Both the position numbers and the translations under genes were made by a program. Below, piece after piece: positions 6,695 to 15,046 of a stretch of 25,854 nucleotides of DNA. Origin of the DNA: Gemmatimonadota bacterium (GTDB lineage Bacteria > Gemmatimonadota > Gemmatimonadetes > JACCXV01 > JAHWKZ01); contig DAOWHI010000052.1 of assembly GCA_030641505.1 (NCBI GenBank), positions 1 to 25,854 on the forward strand, given 5' to 3'. Every line of letters starts with the position of its first letter. The first letter of the stretch is position 1. The notes under the pieces were generated by a model. The model was not told where the DNA came from. It made no database searches and saw only the letters and a program-made list of their open reading frames with translations.

Positions 6695-8443
6695 ATGAAA
6701 GCCGTATTCCCGATTCTGCTCGCGCTGGCCACGCTCGCGCTGGTGGCGACGTCGGCCCGCGCGCAACGGAACTCCGACGAGGAGCTCGACACGGTGGTCG
6801 AGGCCTTTCTCGATCGATACTTCGACTTTTACCCGACCGCCGCGATGCGGGCCGGCCTGCACGACTACGACGGTCGCCTCGGCGATCGGAGCGCCGCCGC
6901 GATCGAAGCCTACCTGGCAGACATCGACGTGTTCGAGGAGCGGCTCCTGGCGGTTGCGCAGGAGGAGCTCTCGCCCGACCAGCAGGTGGACCGCGTAGTC
7001 ATTCTGCGCCAAATCGATCGCGACCAATTCTGGTTGGAGGAGCTGGCGACGTGGCGCAATAACCCGCGCTACTACGCCGGCCAGATGGATCTCACGTTGC
7101 TGCTGTTGCTCGATTACGCTCCACTCGAGAAGCGGATGGTGTCGATCGTCGAGCGACTCGAGCAGTTTCCGAGCCTGGTGGCAGCCGCGCGCGCAAACAT
7201 CGACAACCCACCGCGTCCGTTCATCGAGACGGCGCTGATCACGTACCGCGGGCTACCTAACTTCCTCGAGAAGGATCTCGTCACAGCGTTAGCATCGGTC
7301 GACGATCCGGAGCTCCAGCAGCGATTCCGGCGGGCGATACAACAAGCGGCAGCCGCGCTAAGCGACTACGCCTACGAGCTCCAGATGCGGCTGGGAACAC
7401 CGCCCTTTGGCGAGTACGCGATGGGCGCCGAGAGCTACCGGCGCATGAACTCGCACCTGTCGGCGGTCGACCTGCCGCTCGACCAACTGAAATCGATCGG
7501 CGAAGAAGAGCTTGCCCGGCTCCAGAACCTCGCCTACGAGCTCGCGCTCGAGATCACCGGCGATGTTGAGAACCCCAACCGCGACGAAGTCGTGCTCGCG
7601 GCGTTTGACGCGATCGGTTTGGATCAGCCGGCGCCGGATGAGATCGTCAGCAGCGCCGCCGACGTCATCGGTGACCTGAGAACGTTTGTCGACGAGACAG
7701 CGATCGGGACGGTGCTGCCAGGCGACGTCGAGGTTCGAGCGATCCCACCGTTTCGACGGACGAACTTCGCCTACATTTTCATCCCCGGTCCGTTCGAGAC
7801 CGCTGCCACGACTGGTTTTTACTTCATACAACCGGTCGAGGAGAATTGGTCGGATGCGGTCAAAACAGAGTTTCTGACTCGCAACAACGACTGGGCGATC
7901 TTGAACACCAGCGGTCACGAGGCGTATCCAGGCCACTATCACCACTACAATCACATCAACCGTGCCCCGACTCGGGCCCAGCAACTGTTGACTGCATACG
8001 TCACGACCGAGGGGTGGGCCCACTACGGCGAGGAGATGAGCTGGCGCCAGGGTCTGGGCGGTGGCGGACCCAGGCTCGGACTGGCAGTTGTCCAGGACGC
8101 GCTGCTTAGGGTCGTCCGCTACTTGACATCAATCGGCCTCCACACCGAAGGCATGTCGGTCGAGACAGCCGAGGAAATGTTCCACCGAGTGGCCTATCAG
8201 GACTCGGTCAACGCGCGCCAGCAAGCGCTGCGCGGGACCTACGACCCGGAGTACCTGAACTACACGTTGGGCAAGCTGATGATCTTACGCTTGCGAGACG
8301 ACGCGCGGGCGGGGGCCGAAGCCCGTGGCGAACCTTTCGATCTCAAGGCGTTCCACGACGACTTCATGAGCCGCGGCGCACCACCGGTCCCGTGGGTTGG
8401 CCGGCGGATGCTGAACGATCCGGAGTGGCATCCGTTTCGTTGA
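6695..8443 (+). CDS. Exported DUF885 family protein (putative metallopeptidase)
   Basis: 582-residue DUF885 protein, normal length for the family. An N-terminal signal peptide (MKAVFPILLALATLALVA... with cleavage near ARA-Q, residue 23-24) sends it across the inner membrane. The putative metal-binding motif HEAYPGH is at residues 408-414, followed by a His-rich HYHHYNH, and a conserved TTEGWAHYGEEM block carries Glu439, a likely third ligand. Family members are thought to act as peptidases or hydrolases on the basis of this HExxPGH-like motif, but the substrate is not known. The ATG at 6695 has AGGAG with a 5-nt spacer; the open frame begins 26 codons earlier without support. The stop TGA shares its last A with the ATG of the dehydrogenase gene, so the two are coupled. 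Confidence 0.95.
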   Translation: MKAVFPILLALATLALVATSARAQRNSDEELDTVVEAFLDRYFDFYPTAAMRAGLHDYDGRLGDRSAAAIEAYLADIDVFEERLLAVAQEELSPDQQVDRVVILRQIDRDQFWLEELATWRNNPRYYAGQMDLTLLLLLDYAPLEKRMVSIVERLEQFPSLVAAARANIDNPPRPFIETALITYRGLPNFLEKDLVTALASVDDPELQQRFRRAIQQAAAALSDYAYELQMRLGTPPFGEYAMGAESYRRMNSHLSAVDLPLDQLKSIGEEELARLQNLAYELALEITGDVENPNRDEVVLAAFDAIGLDQPAPDEIVSSAADVIGDLRTFVDETAIGTVLPGDVEVRAIPPFRRTNFAYIFIPGPFETAATTGFYFIQPVEENWSDAVKTEFLTRNNDWAILNTSGHEAYPGHYHHYNHINRAPTRAQQLLTAYVTTEGWAHYGEEMSWRQGLGGGGPRLGLAVVQDALLRVVRYLTSIGLHTEGMSVETAEEMFHRVAYQDSVNARQQALRGTYDPEYLNYTLGKLMILRLRDDARAGAEARGEPFDLKAFHDDFMSRGAPPVPWVGRRMLNDPEWHPFR

Positions 8444-9483
8444 TGCGGGCGGTCTATATCGAGCGCCACGGTGGACCCGAAGTGGTAACCGTCGGTGAGC
8501 TAACCGTACCCGAACCTGGGCCCGGTGAGGTCCGCATCAAGATCGTCGCGGCGGCGCTCAACCACCTCGATCTGTGGGTGCGGAGCGGCATCCCGGGTAT
8601 CGAGCTTTCGATGCCACACGTGCTCGGCTCCGACGGAGCAGGTGTCATCGACGCGCTCGGTGACGGCGTCGAATCCTTCGCCGTGGGCGACAAGGTGCAC
8701 CTGCAGCCGGGTCTCTTCTGTGGCGATTGCGAGTACTGCGAGCAGGGTGAAGAGTCGCTTTGCACTCGCTATCGGTTGCTCGGCGAGCACGTGTCGGGGA
8801 CGTTCGCTGAGTTCGCGATCGCTCCCGCGGTCAACGCGTACCTCAAGCCGGACACGTTGACGTGGGAGGCGGCGGCTGCCTTTCCGCTAGCGTACGAGAC
8901 CGCCTGGCGGCTGCTCATGTCGGCCGGCGGATTGAAAGCCGGGGAAAGCGTCTTGATCCACGGCATCGGCGGTGGCGTCGCCGGTGCCGCACTCCAGATC
9001 GCCAAGCACGCGGGTGCACGCGTCTACGCGACTTCATCGAGCCAGGCCAAGCTCGATCGAGCGCTCGAACTCGGCGCCGATGTCATCCTCGACTACACCG
9101 TGCAGGACATACCCGCGGCGATTCGGGAGCACACTTCCAAACGCGGCGTTGACCTCGTCATCGACAACGTCGGCCAAGCTACGTGGCGCGACTCGATTGA
9201 GAGCGTCCGCCGCGGTGGGCGGATCGCCACCTGCGGGGCCACCACCGGAAACGATGCCGTGACGCCAATCAACCGCGTATACTGGAAGCAGATCTCGATA
9301 CACGGCTCGACGATGGCCAACCGGCGGGAGTTCGAGGCGGTCTCGGAACTCGTGATCGACGGCGATATCGAGCCGATCATCGATCGCACCTTCCCGCTCG
9401 AAGAGGCCCCGGCGGCTCTGGAGCGCCTGGCGAGCGGAGATCAGTTCGGAAAAATCGTACTGACCACTGGAGCCACAACGTAG
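8443..9483 (+). CDS. Zinc-binding dehydrogenase of the MDR superfamily
   Basis: 346-residue medium-chain dehydrogenase/reductase, expected to use NAD(P)H on an alcohol, aldehyde or quinone-type substrate in the cytoplasm. The N-terminal catalytic domain opens with MRAVYIERHGGPEVV. The structural zinc site is intact (Cys93, 96, 99, 107 in CGDCEYCEQGEESLC). The nucleotide-binding loop is HGIGGGVAG (residues 173-181). The usual catalytic-zinc Cys is replaced by Asn40 (NHLDLW), and the GHE motif is GSD (62-64), so the catalytic zinc is probably absent or altered. The ATG overlaps the DUF885 stop by one base (TGATG). The open frame starts 17 codons earlier, inside DUF885, and I reject that start. 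Confidence 0.94.
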   Translation: MRAVYIERHGGPEVVTVGELTVPEPGPGEVRIKIVAAALNHLDLWVRSGIPGIELSMPHVLGSDGAGVIDALGDGVESFAVGDKVHLQPGLFCGDCEYCEQGEESLCTRYRLLGEHVSGTFAEFAIAPAVNAYLKPDTLTWEAAAAFPLAYETAWRLLMSAGGLKAGESVLIHGIGGGVAGAALQIAKHAGARVYATSSSQAKLDRALELGADVILDYTVQDIPAAIREHTSKRGVDLVIDNVGQATWRDSIESVRRGGRIATCGATTGNDAVTPINRVYWKQISIHGSTMANRREFEAVSELVIDGDIEPIIDRTFPLEEAPAALERLASGDQFGKIVLTTGATT

Positions 9484-9497
9484 GCGCAAAGGGGCGA

Positions 9498-10400
9498 ATG
9501 CGAGTTCGATTTCTGTCAATGTTGGCTTGGTTAGTAATCGCCGGCGGGGTCGGCTTTGGCGCGTGCCAACGGAGCGACCCGGCGACTACGACCGTCGACG
9601 ACCCCGAGACCGAAATCCCCGATACGCTGAGCACCGTAGAGCAGTCAGCGTTCGCGGTTGACCTCGAGCGTTATAACGAGATGTCAAGCGGTCGCTTGGA
9701 TACGGTCGACATGCTCGGACGAGCCGATGATGCGGCGTGGCACGTGCAGGTGTTGAACTACCGGACCGATCTCATCGCTATGACGTATGCCACCTGGTAT
9801 GACGGCCCGGACAGCGCGGCGCTGATCGCCGCCGATGACCAACCGCACCTCGAGGACAACCTCGGCAACGTTTACAATGGAGTTGTGATCCCTAGCAATC
9901 CGCGCTTCAAGATCGATTCCGGGACGACCGCCGTCGGGGTATACGTGTTCACCCCTGCGGTCAACACCGCAGCCGACTCGCTGACGCTGTTCATCAACGA
10001 CTCAACGCCACCGACGATTCGGGTCGGTCCGTTCGGGATCTTCCACGATCACACGTCTGGTTCGGGTCCGCTGTCGACGGGTATCAGCGGCGGCCTCTCC
10101 TCTTATAAACTCGAGATCGTCTCGTTGAGATGCTCGAAAGAGGGCGGCTACGTGCGCGTGAACGGCGAGGTGAGGAACATCTCGAGCGAGGCGTTGGAGG
10201 ACGTCGAGGTGGTGGCGAGCTTCAGCTCCGCGGATGGAACACTGGTCAAATCGGGCAGCGCCGTGATCGATTTCAACCCGCTGCTTCCCGGCCAAAGCTC
10301 GGCCTTCGAGGCGCGAGCCGAGGACGATCCGGAAGTGTCCGACTGCAACTATATCTTCAGAAAGCTCGGCGGCGGAGAGATCCGTGCCCGAATCCCCTAG
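9498..10400 (+). CDS. Lipoprotein with C-terminal FxLYD-like domain
   Basis: 300-residue predicted lipoprotein. The signal ends in GFGAC with the acylated Cys at residue 23, followed by a Ser/Thr/Asp-rich linker. A middle region (about 60-190) contains LNYRTDLIAMTYATWYDG and LEDNLGNVYNGVV, reminiscent of DUF4352-like beta domains. The C-terminal part (about 205-295) has the FxLYD-type pattern: LEIVSLRCSKEGGYVRVNGEVRN, then VEVVASFSSADGTLV and a late Cys. Role unknown; such domains often occur on cell-surface proteins. It begins 14 bp after the dehydrogenase, with AAAGGGG just before the ATG, so it is probably the last gene of that operon. It converges with the dipeptidase gene. Confidence 0.85.
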   Translation: MRVRFLSMLAWLVIAGGVGFGACQRSDPATTTVDDPETEIPDTLSTVEQSAFAVDLERYNEMSSGRLDTVDMLGRADDAAWHVQVLNYRTDLIAMTYATWYDGPDSAALIAADDQPHLEDNLGNVYNGVVIPSNPRFKIDSGTTAVGVYVFTPAVNTAADSLTLFINDSTPPTIRVGPFGIFHDHTSGSGPLSTGISGGLSSYKLEIVSLRCSKEGGYVRVNGEVRNISSEALEDVEVVASFSSADGTLVKSGSAVIDFNPLLPGQSSAFEARAEDDPEVSDCNYIFRKLGGGEIRARIP

Positions 10401-10422
10401 CTCTTGCAACTAGCGTAGCCTG

Positions 10423-11796
10423 CTAGCCGACCTCACTCGCGTACTCGTGATAGAAGTGCGCCGCAGCAGCGATCCCGCGATGAAAGTTGTCCAAGTCGAG
10501 GTTCTCGTCGGGGGCGTGGGCATTCTCGTCGGGTAGGCCGAACCCCATCAGAATCGAAGTCAAGCCTAGTGTGCGTTGGAAAGCGTTGGTGATCGGGATC
10601 GAGCCACCCTCGCGCGTGAAGACGGGCTCGGCGCCGAACGCCGCCGCGAGAGCGCGTTTGGCCGCCTGGTTGGCGGGGTGATCGAGCGGCGCCAGGTACG
10701 CGTGGGCGCCATGGTGGGCAGTGATCCTTACGGTGACGCCCGGTGACGCGACTCGTTCGACATGACTCTCAAAGAGACGCGCTATCTCCTGCGGATCCTG
10801 ATCCGGGACAAGCCGCATCGAAACTTTGGCCGACGCCTCGCCCGGCAGCACCGTCTTCGCGCCATCACCTGTAAAACCGGAGATCATTCCGTTGATGTCC
10901 AGCGCCGGCCGGGCCCAGGTGCGCTCCAACGTCGAGAAGCCCGCTTCTCCAACCAACTCTGAAACGTCGAGCTGCTTCTTGTACGCCTCCTCGTCGAACG
11001 GGAGCCGAGCGTACTCGCTGCGCTCTTCTTCGGTTAGTGGTCGAACACGATCGTAGAAACCATCGATCGCGATCCGCTCGTCGTCGTCTTTGAGCGACGC
11101 CAGGATCTTGGCCAACGCCTGCGCCGGATTCGCAACCGCACCGCCAAAGGAACCGGAGTGCAGGTCGGTATTCGCACCCCGAACGTGGAGCTCCATGTAG
11201 CATAGGCCGCGCAAACCGTAGCACAGCGACGGCACGCCACGGGCAAACATCGGGCTGTCCGAGATCATGATCACATCGGCAGCCAAATCGGTGTTACGCT
11301 CGACCAAGAACGGCTCGAGACTCTCAGAGCCGATCTCCTCTTCGCCCTCGAGCAGAACCTTCACGTTGCACGGCAACCCTCCGTGAACGGCGAAGTGCGC
11401 CTCCCACGCCTTCAAGTGCGCCAAGACCTGACCTTTGTCGTCTACCGATCCGCGGCCGTAGATCTTCCCGTCACGAACCGTTGCTTCGAACGGTGGTGAG
11501 GTCCACAATTCGATCGGGTCCGGCGGCTGGACGTCGTAGTGACCATAGAACAGCACGGTCGGGGCGCCCTCCGCCTCGAGCCACTCGGCGTACACAATCG
11601 GATGACCGTTGGTCTTGATGACCTCCACGGTTTGAAACCCAGCATCTCGTAGAGAATCGCGACAGTAATCCGCACACCGCTCAACGTCCTGAGCGCGTTC
11701 GGGATCGGTCGACACGCTCGGGATCGCGACGAACGCCTTGAGCTCTTCGACGTGCGCATCGCGCCGAGACTCGATGTGATCAATTACCGCATCCAT
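10423..11796 (-). CDS. M20 family dipeptidase (zinc aminoacyl-/carnosinase-type peptidase)
   Basis: 457-residue M20 metallopeptidase likely to cleave dipeptides or short peptides in the cytoplasm. The catalytic set is visible: YGHYDVQPPD (His86, Asp88), GRGSVDDKG (Asp119), EGEEEIGSESL (general base Glu153 and metal Glu154), and a C-terminal GLPDENAHAPDENLDLDNF block carrying the last His ligand. The LHSGSFGG region fits the dimerisation lid of dipeptidases rather than of ArgE or DapE. I chose the ATG at 11794-11796 (MDAVIDHIESRRD); the frame is open 34 codons further but only inside the upstream gene. It overlaps the end of the dienelactone-hydrolase-like gene by 13 bp. Together with the peptide-binding lipoproteins this suggests peptide scavenging. 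Confidence 0.96.
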   Translation of the reverse strand: MDAVIDHIESRRDAHVEELKAFVAIPSVSTDPERAQDVERCADYCRDSLRDAGFQTVEVIKTNGHPIVYAEWLEAEGAPTVLFYGHYDVQPPDPIELWTSPPFEATVRDGKIYGRGSVDDKGQVLAHLKAWEAHFAVHGGLPCNVKVLLEGEEEIGSESLEPFLVERNTDLAADVIMISDSPMFARGVPSLCYGLRGLCYMELHVRGANTDLHSGSFGGAVANPAQALAKILASLKDDDERIAIDGFYDRVRPLTEEERSEYARLPFDEEAYKKQLDVSELVGEAGFSTLERTWARPALDINGMISGFTGDGAKTVLPGEASAKVSMRLVPDQDPQEIARLFESHVERVASPGVTVRITAHHGAHAYLAPLDHPANQAAKRALAAAFGAEPVFTREGGSIPITNAFQRTLGLTSILMGFGLPDENAHAPDENLDLDNFHRGIAAAAHFYHEYASEVG

Positions 11797-12665
11797 AGGC
11801 TCACCAATAGGGTTCGGGACAAGTACGCTTGGAGCCGCCGCCAAGCATCGACGGCCGGAGCGAGTCCGCGGTCCGGCTCGCGGTCCACCCACAGCCAAAA
11901 GCCGTGATCGACAGCATCATAGACGTGAACGTCGTTCGGCACGCCGGCTTCACGAAGGGCAGCCACAAATCGCTCGACCTCGTCGGGTGGGATGCCACTA
12001 TCCATCTCAGCGAACGTGCCATAGATCTCGTGGTCGATGCGGGCCAGCTCCGCCGGGTCTGTCAGCAGTTGACCGTAGAAGATCGCTGTGCCTTCGTGTT
12101 CCTCTCCGCCGAGTGCGTAGCTGAGCGCGATGCCACCACCAAAACACCAGCCGATCGTGGCTATGCCACCGGTCACGTCATCACGCGCGCGTAAGAAACG
12201 CTGGGCACCATCGAGGTTCGCAATGACGGTCGTCATGTCGCCTCGTGCCTCGCGCACCAGCGCCATGTTTTCGTTCTGGTTGTTGCCGGTGCGGGAGCGG
12301 TAGAGGTCGGCCACCAAGGCAACGTATCCTTCCTCCGCGAGCGCGTCTGCTACCTGCCGGACGCGATCGTTCAAGCCGTCCCACTCGTGGATCAGGATCA
12401 CGGCCGGGTGCGAACCGTCGTCGGTCGGCACAGCGAGATAGCCCATGGTTTGAGAATCGGGCGCGAAGTACCGCACCGGTTGCCCGGCCGGCGGAGGCGC
12501 CATTCCTAGCAACGCCGCCGGCAAAGAGTCGCCGCCTGTGGCGAGATCAGCTGGACGAGCGCTAATCCCGTCGGAATCCGATGCCGCGCCCCCGCAAGCG
12601 GAAGCGACCAGACTCGCGTTCACAACCAAGCGTATCAACCGATTTCGGTATGCATCTCTGCGCAT
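11784..12665 (-). CDS. Dienelactone hydrolase family lipoprotein
   Basis: 293-residue alpha/beta hydrolase of the dienelactone hydrolase family, apparently anchored as a lipoprotein: a basic start, hydrophobic core and SAC lipobox with Cys24. The catalytic positions are present: Glu94 in HEWDG, nucleophile Cys173 in GWCFGGG, Asp222 in AEMDSG and His254 in DHGFW. True dienelactone hydrolases are cytoplasmic, so an exported member may act on another ester or lactone; the substrate cannot be read from sequence. The ATG at 12663-12665 has AAGGAG with a 5-nt spacer. The C-terminal residues overlap the start of the dipeptidase gene by 13 bp, suggesting coupling. Confidence 0.93.
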   Translation of the reverse strand: MRRDAYRNRLIRLVVNASLVASACGGAASDSDGISARPADLATGGDSLPAALLGMAPPPAGQPVRYFAPDSQTMGYLAVPTDDGSHPAVILIHEWDGLNDRVRQVADALAEEGYVALVADLYRSRTGNNQNENMALVREARGDMTTVIANLDGAQRFLRARDDVTGGIATIGWCFGGGIALSYALGGEEHEGTAIFYGQLLTDPAELARIDHEIYGTFAEMDSGIPPDEVERFVAALREAGVPNDVHVYDAVDHGFWLWVDREPDRGLAPAVDAWRRLQAYLSRTLLVSLWMR

Positions 12666-12683
12666 CGTGTCTCCTTCTCTCGA

Positions 12684-13493
12684 CTAGCTGAGCAGCTCTC
12701 CCCGGAACACCGTCACAGCACGCCCGCTGAGAATCACCCGATCACCAACTAGCCGCGCGCGAACGATGCCACCCCTGGTCGAAGCCTGGTATCCGACCAG
12801 CTCCTCCAATCCGAGCTTTGCTGACCAGTACGGCGCTAACGCACAGTGCGCCGAGCCGGTTACCGGATCTTCGTCGATCCCGTAGCGGGGAACGAAGAAC
12901 CGGGATACGAAATGGTGCTCCTCGCTATTGGCGCGGGCGGTAACGATCGTTCCTCGCGCCTTGACGGTAGCCAAGCGACGAAAATCGGGCTCGAGGTTCC
13001 TGACCTGGCCTTCGCTCTCGACCTCGACCAGGTAGTCCTGTTGCTCGCTCTTGCCGACGAACAGAGGATCGACGCCGAGCGCCGCGAGCAGGCCCGGTGG
13101 CGGCTCGACTGCAACCGCTGGAGTGGCTGGAAAGTCGAGTTCGATCCAATCGTCAACGCGAGACGCCGAAAGCTCCCCGCTGCGAGTCTGGAATCGCACA
13201 GCGGCGGACTCTTCTACGACACCACTCTCCCATAGCACGTGTGCGCTTGCCAGCGTCGCGTGGCCGCACAGATCGACCTCTCGCAGCGGGGAGAACCAGC
13301 GCAGCTGATAGGCTCCGCCCTCGGGCCACAGGAACGCTGTCTCCGAAAGATTCATCTCGGCCCCCACCGCCTGCATCCAACCGGTATCGGCCGGTCTGTC
13401 GAGCAGGCACACCGCCGCCGGGTTTCCGGTGTACGGGCGGGCCGAGAAGGCGTCCACTTGATAGATGGGGATCGGTTTCTTCACCTCGTGCAT
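12684..13493 (-). CDS. PhzF family isomerase-like protein
   Basis: 269-residue PhzF/YddE-type protein with a diaminopimelate-epimerase-like fold. Family motifs are clear: YQVDAFSARPYTGNPAAVC at the N-terminus, the catalytic Glu51 in MNLSETAF, CGHAT at 76-80, and GIDEDPVTGSAHCALAPYW in the second half. PhzF itself isomerises DHHA in phenazine synthesis, but no phenazine genes are nearby and most homologues have unknown substrates. I chose the ATG at 13491-13493 (MHEVKKPIPIYQVDAF); the open frame runs 24 codons further back into the divergent promoter region. A promoter-like TTGTCG-16-TACCAT ends 7 nt before this ATG. It lies 18 bp before the dienelactone-hydrolase-like gene. Confidence 0.95.
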   Translation of the reverse strand: MHEVKKPIPIYQVDAFSARPYTGNPAAVCLLDRPADTGWMQAVGAEMNLSETAFLWPEGGAYQLRWFSPLREVDLCGHATLASAHVLWESGVVEESAAVRFQTRSGELSASRVDDWIELDFPATPAVAVEPPPGLLAALGVDPLFVGKSEQQDYLVEVESEGQVRNLEPDFRRLATVKARGTIVTARANSEEHHFVSRFFVPRYGIDEDPVTGSAHCALAPYWSAKLGLEELVGYQASTRGGIVRARLVGDRVILSGRAVTVFRGELLS

Positions 13494-13500
13494 GCCCTCA

Positions 13501-13528
13501 ATGGTAGCCGCTCTTGGTGGCGCGACAA
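13501..13528 (-). promoter_or_regulatory. Candidate promoter for the PhzF-family gene
   Basis: Minus-strand TTGTCG (13528-13523), a 16-bp spacer and TACCAT (13506-13501) lie in front of the ATG at 13493. Only 7 nt separate the -10 from the start codon, so transcription would begin within a few bases of the ATG. A GAGGG is also present just before the ATG but sits too close to be an ideal ribosome-binding site. Confidence 0.4.
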
Positions 13529-13538
13529 CTGACCTGGT

Positions 13539-13568
13539 TTGACTGTCCTCACGGCCAAAGACCACATT
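13539..13568 (+). promoter_or_regulatory. Candidate promoter for the DtxR/MntR-family gene
   Basis: TTGACT (13539-13544), an 18-bp spacer and CACATT (13563-13568) precede the ATG at 13578 by 9 nt. The -35 is good, the -10 is poor (three of six). It is back to back with the PhzF-gene promoter, so the regulator could bind here and control itself, but I see no recognisable metal-regulator palindrome. Confidence 0.3.
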
Positions 13569-13577
13569 GCAGAAGCG

Positions 13578-14258
13578 ATGGTCAACGACCCGATTCCTCA
13601 GATCACGCCACCTATCGAAGATTACCTGAAGGCGATCTATACGATCGGTCGAGAGCGGGGCGAGCCCCGGGCGTCGACCTCGGCGATCGCCGCCCGGATG
13701 CAGGTGTCAGCCGCCTCGGCCACAAACATGATGCAGAAACTGGCGGAGATGCGGCTGGTCGAATACACGCCCTACAAAGGTGTCCACCTCACCATCGCGG
13801 GCGAGAAGATCGCACTCGAGGTCGTTCGGCATCACCGGCTGATTGAACTCTATCTGGCGGAAGCGCTGGGGTATTCGTGGGACGCCGTTCACGACGAGGC
13901 CGAGCGACTGGAGCACGTCATCAGCGAAGAGTTCGAAGATCGCATCGATGCGATGCTCGGCCACCCAACCACCGACCCCCACGGCGATCCGATTCCACCC
14001 AAGGAGGGCCGGCTGCCCGACGACGTCCACCGTCCGTTGAATGAGGTCGCTACCGGTGACCGCGTGATCGTTCGTCGGGTCTCCGATCGGGACGGCGAGC
14101 TGCTGCGCTCGCTATCGTCGCTCCGTCTCGTACCCGGCGCTCGGATCACCATCGTCGAGCGCGCCGGGTATGGCGGCGCGATAACGCTCGAGCGTAATGG
14201 CGAGACGGTCTCGATCGGCGAGCGGCTGGCCAGCAAGGTCTTCGTCGAACCCGCATGA
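13578..14258 (+). CDS. DtxR/MntR-family metal-dependent transcriptional regulator
   Basis: 226-residue metalloregulator, expected to repress metal-uptake genes when loaded with Mn(II) or Fe(II). Order: winged helix-turn-helix (about 10-75), dimerisation and metal-binding domain (about 76-145), and a C-terminal SH3/FeoA-like domain (about 150-226). Aligning by eye, the ligand positions are Asp15 (IEDYL), His86, Glu109, Glu112 and His113 (EAERLEHVIS). Asp rather than Met at the first position, and Glu rather than Cys at the third, match MntR more than DtxR/IdeR, while the third domain is DtxR-like. The start could be TTG at 13539 (13 residues longer), but that TTG is part of a promoter-like box, so I prefer the ATG. 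It overlaps the FeoA gene by 4 bp (ATGA). Confidence 0.95.
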   Translation: MVNDPIPQITPPIEDYLKAIYTIGRERGEPRASTSAIAARMQVSAASATNMMQKLAEMRLVEYTPYKGVHLTIAGEKIALEVVRHHRLIELYLAEALGYSWDAVHDEAERLEHVISEEFEDRIDAMLGHPTTDPHGDPIPPKEGRLPDDVHRPLNEVATGDRVIVRRVSDRDGELLRSLSSLRLVPGARITIVERAGYGGAITLERNGETVSIGERLASKVFVEPA

Positions 14259-14500
14259 CCGTCGAGTTCCCGCTGCATTTCATGGTCCAGGGCGAAAAGG
14301 GCCGCGTGGTCGGCATTCGCTGGCGTGAACAAGACGTAGCGGATCGGCTGGCTGAGATGGGATTCGAGAAGGGTGTCGCCTTTGAGGTCGTCGCTCACGA
14401 CCCAGAGCGTGGCATCACCGTCCGCCTCGACGACCGCGAGCTTTCGCTCGTACCGTGGCTAGCGCCGGTGATCTACGCCACGGAAGACCCCACCAACTAA
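14255..14500 (+). CDS. feoA: FeoA domain protein
   Basis: 81-residue SH3-like FeoA-domain protein. FeoA normally assists the ferrous-iron transporter FeoB at the cytoplasmic face of the inner membrane. The domain pattern is visible: GRVVGIRW near residue 16, VADRLAEMGFEKGVAFEVV at 28-46, and GITVRLDDRELSLV afterwards. Its ATG overlaps the regulator's TGA (ATGA), so it is translationally coupled. No feoB follows: the next gene is convergent. It may therefore be a partner of the regulator, or serve a FeoB encoded elsewhere. The assignment to FeoA rests on a short domain. Confidence 0.85.
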   Translation: MTVEFPLHFMVQGEKGRVVGIRWREQDVADRLAEMGFEKGVAFEVVAHDPERGITVRLDDRELSLVPWLAPVIYATEDPTN

Positions 14501-14509
14501 TCTGCTAGG

Positions 14510-15046
14510 CTACCAGGTCGGCTCAGCGGCTCCGGCCCGGTGGTTGACGTAGCGGGCACACACGAACAGGAAATCGCTCAGTCGATTGATGTAGGGCAGG
14601 ATCGTCCCCGGAAGATCATCCGCCTGCAGTCCCACGATCGCGCGCTCCGCGCGCCGACAGACGGTGCGTGCAACGTGGAGAAAAGCCGCCGCCGGGCATC
14701 CCCCCGGCAACACGAACGCTTCGAGCGGTGGCAATTCACCTTGCCACGCGTCGATCTCGCTCTCCAACGATTTGATCCGCTCCGCGGGAAGATCGAACTT
14801 CGATCGCTTGCGTCGGTCGGGATTTGGCGTCGCCAGGATCGCACCGACCACGAAGAGGTCCTGCTGCACCCGTTCAAGGGCGGCGGACACATCCTCGTCG
14901 ATACCCTGAGCGCGGGCCACGCCCAGCCAGGCGTTGAGCTCGTCCACGTCACCGTACGCCGCGACGCGTGGATCGCTCTTCGCCACCCGTCCACCGCCGA
15001 ACAACGCGGTGCCGCCATCGTCACCGGCTTTCGTGTAGATCTTCAC
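14510..15046 (-). CDS. pduO: PduO-type cob(I)alamin adenosyltransferase
   Basis: 178-residue ATP:cob(I)alamin adenosyltransferase of the PduO/MMAB family, which makes adenosylcobalamin in the cytoplasm. Characteristic blocks: the ATP-binding N-terminus KIYTKAGDDGGTALFGGGRV, YGDVDELNAWLG at 31-42, the active-site RTVCRRAERA at 127-136, and YINRLSDFLFVCARY at 152-166. Length is typical. The start is GTG at 15044-15046, overlapping the YgfZ stop (GTGA), so translation is coupled to ygfZ. No adenosylcobalamin-dependent enzyme or corrinoid transporter is in the window. It converges with feoA, leaving only 9 bp. Confidence 0.96.
   Translation of the reverse strand: MKIYTKAGDDGGTALFGGGRVAKSDPRVAAYGDVDELNAWLGVARAQGIDEDVSAALERVQQDLFVVGAILATPNPDRRKRSKFDLPAERIKSLESEIDAWQGELPPLEAFVLPGGCPAAAFLHVARTVCRRAERAIVGLQADDLPGTILPYINRLSDFLFVCARYVNHRAGAAEPTW

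Noticed and set aside
10410..10426. CTAGC-N7-GCTAG hairpin between the convergent FxLYD and dipeptidase genes
   Set aside because: Stem of only 5 bp without a T tract and overlapping the dipeptidase stop; too weak to call a terminator.
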